A DNA stretch of 64,000 bases from NCBI GenBank assembly GCA_020137815.1, contig CM035362.1, forward strand, positions 1,205,293 through 1,269,292, in the 5' to 3' direction. The position numbers and the translations under genes are program-made. Of this stretch, positions 56,481 through 64,000 are shown piece by piece. Under the pieces are notes generated by a model. That model was not told the origin of the DNA. It worked only from the letters and a program-made list of their open reading frames with translations, and made no database searches. The DNA is from Hormiphora californensis. Its lineage: Eukaryota > Ctenophora > Tentaculata > Cydippida > Pleurobrachiidae. How positions within the stretch are numbered: position 1 is the first letter of the stretch; every line of letters begins with the position of its first letter.

Positions 56481-59400
56481 TCCTGTTTTCTTATTTCCTT
56501 GTTCACGTACGTTATCTCGCTTATTCAAGTGAGCTCTAATTTACATGTAGAATAATTGTAACCATAACATCTTGTTGTCTATCTTGTTTGATCTTGCACA
56601 CGCCTCATTATAATTATAGCAGACCTCTCACAGGATAGGGCTAGGATCGAGGTGTGAGAGAGAGATGGAGAGAGAGAAGCATAGATCAGATTGAAAGATA
56701 CAATTTCAGCACGTTGCTTTAATTGGTCCTATATAATGAGTCAGTGAGAGAGAGCCATGTGAGAGCTAACACAAACAATCTCCCTGTACAGTACGTAGGT
56801 TTTTGTGGTTACCGATCGAATTAATAATCCTATTAGCCCAGTAAACAATTCAAAACTTAGACGGAGATCGGTTTAGAGTGAAAGCTGCCACCTCAAAACC
56901 TTCAGTGTTCTCTGTCTTTAGTAAGAGATCCACCAGCTGGCTAGCATTACAGCAACCTTGCACCTGTTAGTTAGAGAACTCCCTACATTTAGCGTCCCTC
57001 TTTTCTTCATTTTTCATCTGCCCCTAGTTCCTCTCTACTTTAACTTACTCTCCAATTCTCTCTCCCATGTACACTTATCCATTGCTCCTCTCCTCTCGGG
57101 AATGAGATTGGTGATTTGGTTTGCCAACTTCTGCCGAGTAGCGTGTGTTTGCAGTGTATGCGGCAATATGCCCTCTAAAATACTACTTCTATACTTTACA
57201 TCTAATCTTCAATTTGATTTGAAGTCGATATATTTGGAACTTACTGACCGCATTGCTAGTGCATCTCTACATAGTGCACGTACTTCGATATAATTTGTGC
57301 AATTCGAATTGACTTCCATATAAGTTGTTTGTAATTTAATGCCGTCTATAAGCTACTTACTTACGTCTTACAAGGTTATTAAGGAACTGGAGTTAATTAA
57401 ACGATATAATTTTAATACTGATACTGATCTGGTTAATATCTCATTCGATGCCGACACAGTTTATTGAGGTAAACAATTTGTAAGAATTTATTCTCGGACA
57501 AAAGACAGTCATACTGATCAAAATCCTAAAATTCAACTATATAGATTGCAAAGAAGACTCACACAACAAACCACAGTGTCGCTATTGTAGGCGCAGTAAG
57601 CACTCCCACAAAACAAACATCAACCCACACATTGCTCACACATATATAGTAAAGTATTCTGAGGGTGGTTGTTACCCTAAATCTATACATAAACAAACAG
57701 AAGAAGGTTACAATGTAAACCCTATACTGAGAGTGAAGTATTCCTCTTAATATAATGAACTTCTCTCTCATTACTTTGTGTGGGTGTCTCTCAACCTACC
57801 TTCACCAGGTGAGTGGGAGCGTGAAGCCTGCCACTGTATTGCCACCCCAAGGAGATGGGAAATACTGTACACTCTGTGCGGAGAAGGCAGCTTCTGAACT
57901 GGGAAAACTTACCGAGAAGATTATCGAACTGAAACGTATGTGTAATACATTGTGTATAACTCTCAGTTTGCTCTTCCCTCTCTTTAACATTAATTCTCTG
58001 CTCCAGTCGAGGCCGATAGGCAGCAGGTACAGTTTAATGCGACCAAGAGGAAACTGGACAACACCAGCAAGGAACTGAAAACCGCCCAGGCTATGATTGT
58101 AACGCTAAAAAGCCAGAATACGGAGAAAGCAGACCGAATAGCGAAGTAGGTGTGATGGGAATTATCAATTAGATTCATGGTGGTCTCACCAATTGGTTCA
58201 CTTCCTTTTCAGAACTCGTATCATTTCAAGCTTCATTCACAACACCATGTCCTCATCTAATCAGCTATATTTCTCGACAGGTTGACCCGAGAAGCAACAA
58301 TAGGCTTGTGGGAACGGGAAAAACGGAAACTACTCCAGTTTGCTGATGTTCGTGAAGCCTCATTAGAGATTGAGCTGGGGAGTCTGAAGGAGACGAGTGA
58401 GAGGTTCAGGAATAGAGCACTCGACAGGATAGCCTTCCTTCACGATCAGGTAAACAGGGAAAAGTGCCGGGTGAATTTGTGAACTCCTTCTAATTAGTAT
58501 TTTACAAAGCGAGATGTTTTGTAAATTAATTTCATGCTATGATAGCAACAATATCTGCATATTATTACGCAACGTATTCCAGCGTTGAGTTGTCCCCAAA
58601 ACCGCTTGTATACCTCTTCTTCTTGTCATAGGTTTACAAGTTGAAGTTAAAGTTATCACTGACCAATCAAGCTGGAAAGATGACCCGTGCTCTGGAGACT
58701 GCTGAGAAACGTCTATCTGACACACAGAAGGTACCGTGAACTTACCATTATTATGTAATATATAACGCCGGAACACCCCTTGCTCACCTGTAACACCCTC
58801 TGTGTAACACCCCTTGCTCACCTGTAACACCTTCTGTGTAACACCCTCTGTGTAACACCCCTTGCTCACCTGTAACACCTTCTGTGTAACACCCCTTGCT
58901 CACCTGTAACACCCTAGTATTACAAACAGGAGCTGAACGGACAACGGGAACAGTTCTTCAAGTATAAACAGAGTATGGTGGGAATGCTGGCTGGATTTAG
59001 GAAGGATTTCAGGTAAATGAGACTAGAGAACTCGCTGTCCCTTTAACACCTGGATAAGTATTAAGTTGGGTACAAATCCTAATCTCCTTTAATATCCTAA
59101 CATCCTAATCTCCTTTGTTATATTCTAACCCTCCTATACATTTGTAAACTTGCCTGGCTAGACTGTGTTTCGGGCGCCCGTAAAGGGAGGGTTAGAACAT
59201 AACAATTGTAAACAAAGTCTAGCTAGGCAAAATCTCCTAACATCCTTTCTCCCTCTCTTTCTCCAGCTACCTTACAAGTCAGGTGGATCCAAAGACCTAT
59301 GAAGCGAACTCTGATTTCTTTGACCACGCTGAGACGTTTGACGTCCTCCTAGAGGACCTGCACAAATCTGCACTAACTGATAAACTAAATGAGAAGGTGG

Positions 59401-62400
59401 ACAGTATTCCAGATAAGTTCACTCTGGTAAGTTTGACTGTTTTCACTTTTTAACACACAGTTTCAACCAACTTAAATTGGCACAATATACTTTGAACTCA
59501 TTTATTGGTTAGCTTGTGAAAACATGACGGCCTGTGTCAAATCATTTTATCCTGTGCTACAATCTAATCTCCATTTACAGTCGGAAGGACAGCAGAATGA
59601 GATGAGAGGAAGGTTTGCGTTGCAGATGGCAGCCGCAGCAAGAACGGGCAGTAGAGGCAGTAGCAGTGGTTTAGAAACACTAGATCGAGAGGTTAGTATT
59701 CAACAATCAACTAAATCTTAATTACTAGTGTGCTTAGTGCTTAGCAATGATATTCACCATCAAAAGTCACAGGGAAGCATACCACTATACCCCCATTTCT
59801 CAGGGAAGCATGTCGAACGAGGAAGTTCTAAGGCAACTGGAGAATATTGAACAGGCACTGGAAGCACAGGGACAGGCGATCAAAGGTAGCAGTCTGTTTT
59901 GAAATTCCGTTTTGTTTTCAATCCGGTTACCGTAAAGCCATTTATATTTTCGCGGGAATTAATTTTCACGTTTTGGCCTAGACTGGCTTCTGGTGGTCCC
60001 TAACGACTTCACCAGCGTACCAGGAGTGAACTATACTCCTTCATCAATAGTGAAGTCCCACGAAAATTAATTGCTTTACAGTTTACAAAACTCACATGAG
60101 TTGCGATTCCTCTTACTAACTATCTTACTAACTATCTATTATCTAACTAATTGGCTCTCCCTAACGCTAATTGGCACTCCCTAGACTACGATCTCCATGA
60201 TATAAACGACAGTGGAATATCACTAAACGAGTACGAGACCCATAGTGAACTAACAAGAGAGACGCCCCTTAGTGGAATTAGCAAGAGTGTCCGATTTGAG
60301 GACGAGGATCGAATAGGTTAGTTCGGTAGACTTCAATGAAACTCTAAAACTCAGAATCGAGTATCCGATAGCCTGATTTAGACTTGCAGTTTTCAATAAC
60401 TCACTCTCTCCTTCCAGCGGAAAAGTGGCAAAAACGACGATCAATAACAACGCATACATCAGAAAAATACGTCCAAACAGAGGCCATGCAAGAGTAAGTT
60501 GTTTTTGAAGTTCTGCAGCGCCTCACAAATATGATATTCCACATCAAATATTGGCAAATTCATGTGTTGGGGTTACTAAACAAATATTCATTACTTCAGG
60601 AGCTCTCCACCAATGTCCCGAAAAGGAAAACGAAACCGCCGTACTAAATCATCAGGGGGTGGAAGAGATTCTTCTGCCTCTAGAACACCTACTCCTACCA
60701 AGAAAAAGACCCCTAAAAAGATTGATGCAGCTGCTAGGGCTCAGCGGGAGGCAGAACTCCAGAAGCAATGGCTCGACGCCAAGAAAACACCAAAATCAGG
60801 GGGACAGAAAAAGGTAAAATTACACCTGGTGCTGTTTGGGTAGCGGTAACTTCTGATTCAAGTTGATAAACTTCCAACATTTTTGCAGAAAAAGCTAGAA
60901 AAGGAAAAGAGCCGGCAAAACACCATCACATTTACCCACCTCCGGGATTTGTATGGAGAGAGGAAGGTATCATCTCTAATTGATAGAGTTACAGGGGCTG
61001 TTGATATTGAAACAGCAGCAGAGCAGTTTCCCAATCTACCTCGTGAGTTGATCGTAATAATGGTGTTTTGGTTGTTAGGTACAATCCCCTATACTATTGG
61101 AATTCAACCTGTTTTCTCATATACCTTGTAGTAGTTTTGATTTCAAGACAATAAACTGCCCTCTAGGTACCAGTATAGTCGAGGGATTTAGTCAGTTTGT
61201 ACAGTTTGATGGCAATAACGACTATAGATTGGATATCGGGGAGGTCATCAGGGCCATTAGCAGGATCAGTGACCAGGTCATCGAGGCTGAGGAAGTTAAG
61301 GTACGAATTGAGTTGATATTATCATTGATATCACCACACGTTTCATGCAGCTTCTGTTGGTTTCATGTGGTGGCCCAGGTCTGTCCCGGCGAACAGAGTT
61401 GTGTTTGTGGCACGCGCGGTGACTTTCATTATAAAAACAGTGCGCGATATTGCCGCGCGCACGTGTGTGTGTGGGTGACCGGATTTTCCAAAAAAATTGA
61501 CGCCCGATATCGCCTGTCTTCGAAGGGCCGAATGGACCGACTGAGCTGTGTAGCATGGCAAGCCTCTCACAGTCTGCTGGTCACTGTTCTCGCTCGCACT
61601 ACCCTGCAGTCTACACTCTACACCACACCTTTAATTGCCATGTCTCTCGGCTCTCACACCGGGTCGAAGGTCCGGTGTGAGCTTACGAGAGCCCGAATGA
61701 GCAGACTGCGTACTGCGTAGCATGACAAACCTTTAACAAATGATCTTCCCCCATTTTAGTAGAGTCGATAACTACATCGACCTCTCCCAATTGTTCCAGT
61801 TTTTGTCACATCTGTTTGGAGCCTCGACACGACCTCTAAACAGGTGTTACTTTTTCACAAACTGTTTTCATCTTGGTGTAATCAGCAGTTGAAATGTTGC
61901 TGATCATAACAAAAACCTAACTATTTTTTTTCAACTTGGGGTAAAACCATGGGTGTCAAAAGTTAGCTCTAGGTCCCCTGAATAACCATCCGGAGACTCT
62001 AAGCGATATTTCAAGCCGTTCTCCCGTAATCATTAATCCCGGTGGAGAAAAAAACACAATGCGGACGTACGTGAGCGCTGGCAGGCTGTTTACATGTTAT
62101 TGTATGTCTCTCACTCTCTCTGGAAAAACCGCACGTGCGGTTGCGCCGCGCGAGATAACTCTTTCTCAAGGGGGAGAAAAGAGAGAGACGCACATTAACG
62201 TTATACATTAAAGTTGAGGTTGTAGGCAATTGCACGTACGTCCATACTCAAATATGTGCTCTACCGGGATTAATGATTACGGGAGAACGGCTTGAAATAT
62301 CGCTTAGAGTCTCCGGATGGTTACTAAGGGGACCTACAGCTAACTTTTGACACCCATGGTTTTACCCCAAGTTGAAAAAAAATAGTTAGGTTTTTGTTAT

Positions 62401-63732
62401 GATCAGCAACATTTCAACTGCTGATTACACCAAGATGAAAACAGTTTGTGAAAAAGTAACACCTGTTTAGAGGTCGTGTCGAGGCTCCAAACAGATGTGA
62501 CAAAAACTGGAACAATTGGGAGAGGTCGATGTAGTTATCGACTCTACTATTTCAGGCAGCCCTTTTTGAGCTTGGAGTTTTGGAAACAGACGAGCTGGAT
62601 TTCTTTGATTTCCTTTGTATACAGGAAACACTGGCATGCGGAACTTTTGGTAAGAACAGCTGTCAGCCGCCAATACTCTGACCACAGTTCTCTATGAGAA
62701 TAGGGTCAGGCAAATGCTCTGACAGGTATAATGTGAACTAAGAAATTTAGATCCATCGAGAGATAATTGCCATGACGTTAGTCATACAGACTATTAGTAC
62801 TAAGAATGGAAATTATAACTGCTCGTGTTTCCTGCTCGTTTGACATGGTAATTATAACCGGACAAGGATATCTTTAGAAAATACTTCATTACTAAATTAC
62901 ACCATTCCGGGGCCTGGGAAATTCATTGGCTCCAGGTGGAGGGGATAAAAATAAAACTCTTCTTTTTTAGCAAAATAATGAGAACACGATAGACACGAGA
63001 TGGAATAAAAATACGCACGTGCAACACATTGGGTTGGGGGCCCTGATAATTGGTGGTCCATGAGCGATGCCAGACACCTCTCTCTGCCCACTGTAAAAGT
63101 GTTCGTAGTGCATCATAGACAGCTTAGTGAAGGAAGAAACAATCTAATAATACCGGCTGCTCTCCTTTCCCTAAGCCGCTCTATCATGGACCGCTGCAGT
63201 GTGGGATTGTATACAATCACACTTTTTAGGGACCTTCCTGTTACCCAACTACACTCCTAAAACGCTCATTCAACCAATTTCAGATAATATACAAGACATC
63301 AACCGAAACACTTCTACATATAAGGAAACTTAGAACAATGTCCTTATAATGCCCTTATAAGGTCAAAGTGCCTTTATAATGCCTTATAAGGTCAAAAATA
63401 ACTGTTTACCCGGTCATCGGACTCTCTCGCTGTGTGTAGATAATTAACTTATCGCATTATTATGGAATCAATTAAAATGGAAATAATAAAAGTAAAGTCT
63501 TCCTCCCTCTCTCTCTCTCTCACTCTCTCTCTCTCCTGAGCCTCACTCTCTCTCTCCTGAGCCTCAATCATCTGTGAAGATTTTTACTTGTATTTTTTCG
63601 AACAAGGCAAACGTTAGTAGTTTGACAGATTTTCTCTCTTCTTCAGAGGGGAGTAAGAGCAAGATGTTACGACAGCAGGGCCTTACAACGGGAAAGAAAT
63701 CAACAGTTTCAAAGTATTGTGCGGTAATGTGA
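46717..63732 (+). CDS. Unrecognised coiled-coil protein with EF-hand and C-terminal CaaX box
   Basis: Nineteen exons give 743 residues with every junction in phase: 46717-46868, 46980-47052, 47194-47271, 47804-47860, 57809-57935, 58007-58145, 58281-58449, 58632-58730, 58918-59012, 59267-59426, 59581-59691, 59804-59885, 60185-60316, 60418-60493, 60600-60813, 60889-61042, 61167-61300, 62556-62649, 63647-63732. The ATG has good context (aaccatgg), but the frame is open upstream to an ag at 46671, so an earlier exon may exist. In order: glycine-rich RGFHGFGGGF, an acidic stretch, a CTLC pair, long helical coiled coil (residues about 140-310), a lysine/serine-rich basic region, an EF-hand loop (DGNNDYRLDIGE) and a tail GKKSTVSKYCAVM. 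CAVM fits protein farnesylation. I recognise no family. Joining exons 1-4 to 5-19 rests on phase and the absence of other ends. Confidence 0.75.
48718..48923. mobile_element. 206-bp inverted-repeat element
   Basis: Long near-identical arms starting ATTATACCAAAACTAATTG and its complement, pairing through aggccggaaaggttgcccta. The centre is about 70 bp. The target duplication is ambiguous (TA-rich). No coding content. Confidence 0.8.
49012..49073. promoter_or_regulatory. Cluster of CRE-like tgacgtca sites
   Basis: Four full tgacgtca palindromes and two half-sites (tgacgtt) within about 60 bp. This octamer is the classic binding site of CREB/ATF bZIP factors. It lies in the large intron, about 1.1 kb past the 3' end of the nested minus-strand gene. 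It may be an enhancer or merely a tandem repeat. Confidence 0.5.
50121..52986 (-). CDS. Serine-rich, likely disordered protein with PDZ-ligand tail, nested gene
   Basis: Two exons on the minus strand: 52942-52986 (ATG, MSDDTMVLEDSTTQT) and 50121-52847, joined in phase across a 94-base intron; 923 residues. The sequence is low in hydrophobics and rich in serine, acidic clusters and RRxS-type basic patches, so largely disordered and plausibly phosphorylated. There are short recurring ...LLTPL.. segments (MLTPLSPLIAVSVP and ALLTPLVSRDLAPVVV) and several (M)EFETTLDRF-like repeats (FETTLDRF, WETTFDV, ERETTLS). The last four residues, ESGV, fit a class I PDZ ligand. No membrane segment or signal peptide is seen. 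I do not recognise the family. The gene lies wholly within the large intron of the coiled-coil gene on the opposite strand. Confidence 0.82.
54591..54811. repeat. (CT)n microsatellite, compound
   Basis: About 220 bp of CT repeats interrupted by TGATCT, CACTC and CCCC motifs. Confidence 0.92.
55670..55790. repeat. (CT)n microsatellite, interrupted
   Basis: About 120 bp of CT repeats with TA and TTC interruptions. Confidence 0.9.
56391..56478. repeat. (CT)n microsatellite, near-perfect
   Basis: About 88 bp of almost uninterrupted CT. Confidence 0.93.
58778..58917. repeat. Tandem repeat (cttgctcacctgtaacacc / tctgtgtaacaccc) filling an intron
   Basis: Several alternating copies of two related units fill the 187-base intron up to the acceptor of exon 9 of the coiled-coil gene; the final caccctag is itself a unit remnant. 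The repeat supplies the acceptor region. Confidence 0.8.
61301..61756. other. Intron DNA left of the large inverted-repeat element
   Basis: Follows the EF-hand exon. It contains a CpG-rich stretch and a stem pairing ctcacaccgg with ccggtgtgag near 61650-61685, plus two partly similar segments (ccgaatggaccgactgag and cccgaatgagcagactg). No exon is seen. Confidence 0.45.
61759..62547. mobile_element. TA-flanked element with 285-bp inverted arms
   Basis: 789 bp, with arms at 61759-62043 and 62263-62547 starting GTAGAGTCGATAACTACATC. TA flanks each side (61757-61758, 62548-62549). The arms are near-identical, so insertion is recent or the arms have been homogenised. The 219-bp centre has no coding frame. 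Its right end is 8 bases from the acceptor AG of the exon at 62556. Confidence 0.85.
62650..63646. other. Last intron of the coiled-coil gene
   Basis: About 1 kb with a tandem of ccttataaggtcaaa-like units (63338-63395) and CT-rich stretches near 63510-63555. No exon supported. Confidence 0.5.
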
Positions 63733-63864
63733 ATGGCGATACTACAATTTGGAATGGTAACTCAGGACTATAATCGTTGTGGAAAGGACTGTGTTTATGA
63801 ACTTGGCCAAGTGATGCCGTGCGGGAGGGAAAATGAGTGAGATAGATAGAGAGAGAGAGAGAGA

Positions 63865-63922
<58 letters not shown>

Positions 63923-64000
63923 CGAAGGGGACCCTAAACATTTGTGAATAATAATCCAAGTTCTCAGACAGTTTTTTTACCGAAAATTATCCCCCTTGTT
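63733..64000. other. 3' flank of the coiled-coil gene with a (GA)n tract
   Basis: Presumed 3' untranslated DNA. A (GA)n microsatellite spans 63845-63916. No polyadenylation signal is visible before the window ends. Confidence 0.5.

Larger units (their letters stand above)
52987..57808. other. Intron DNA upstream of the nested gene
   Basis: Contains the presumed promoter of the minus-strand gene near 53000, an octamer-like palindrome tcacgtgatcaggtcacgtg at 53842-53862, a G run at 54174-54186, and four long CT/GA tracts (53518-53582, 54591-54811, 55670-55790, 56391-56478). No exon of the host gene could be supported. A short ATG frame at 55870 followed by gtaaat might be an alternative first exon, but this is weak. 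Confidence 0.45.

Overview
This is a window of a eukaryotic nuclear genome, most likely an invertebrate animal. Short exons are split by many GT-AG introns. Non-coding DNA is rich in small inverted-repeat transposons and (GA)n/(CT)n tracts. The recognisable genes are animal-type: VPS13, Mediator subunit 16 and cyclin B3-like genes with a destruction box. No vertebrate repeat family is recognisable. The phylum cannot be fixed from sequence alone; all gene models are my own reading of splice sites and frames.

Layout. (1) About 55-23254, minus strand: a VPS13A/C-like bridge lipid-transfer gene in some 60 small exons. It starts at 23176 and runs off the left edge before the C-terminal domains. 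Its introns hold a 1.1-kb element, a mariner-type inverted-repeat element and a decayed lectin-like fragment on the other strand. (2) 23255-30288: upstream DNA containing a second copy (about 26075-28980) of the VPS13 5' region with its first three coding exons, plus minisatellites, a tRNA-like sequence and small transposons. (3) 30289-32700, plus: an uninterrupted MED16 reading frame, divergent from VPS13. (4) 33120-36824 and 38529-40447, plus: two tandem cyclin B3-like genes with matching exon structure except for one intron. Blocks of near-identical coding sequence suggest gene conversion. (5) 40448-46671: intergenic DNA with a dense pile of nested inverted-repeat elements (41357-43291). 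(6) 46672-63732, plus: an unrecognised 743-residue coiled-coil protein with an EF-hand and a C-terminal CaaX box, in 19 phase-consistent exons. Its 9.9-kb fourth intron contains (7) a two-exon gene on the opposite strand (50121-52986), encoding a 923-residue serine-rich, apparently disordered protein that ends in a PDZ-ligand-like tail.

How the genes relate: apart from the tandem cyclins and the nested pair there is no evident functional link. VPS13 moves lipid at membrane contacts, MED16 acts in transcription and the cyclins act in mitosis. The most unusual content is in the mobile DNA. Three elements share homopolymer-G ends and 8-bp target duplications. A stack of TA-flanked elements share boundaries. 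A motif of about 30 bp recurs inside several otherwise different elements. The host genes are affected too: microsatellite or transposon DNA lies directly against splice acceptors, and the VPS13 5' exons are duplicated.
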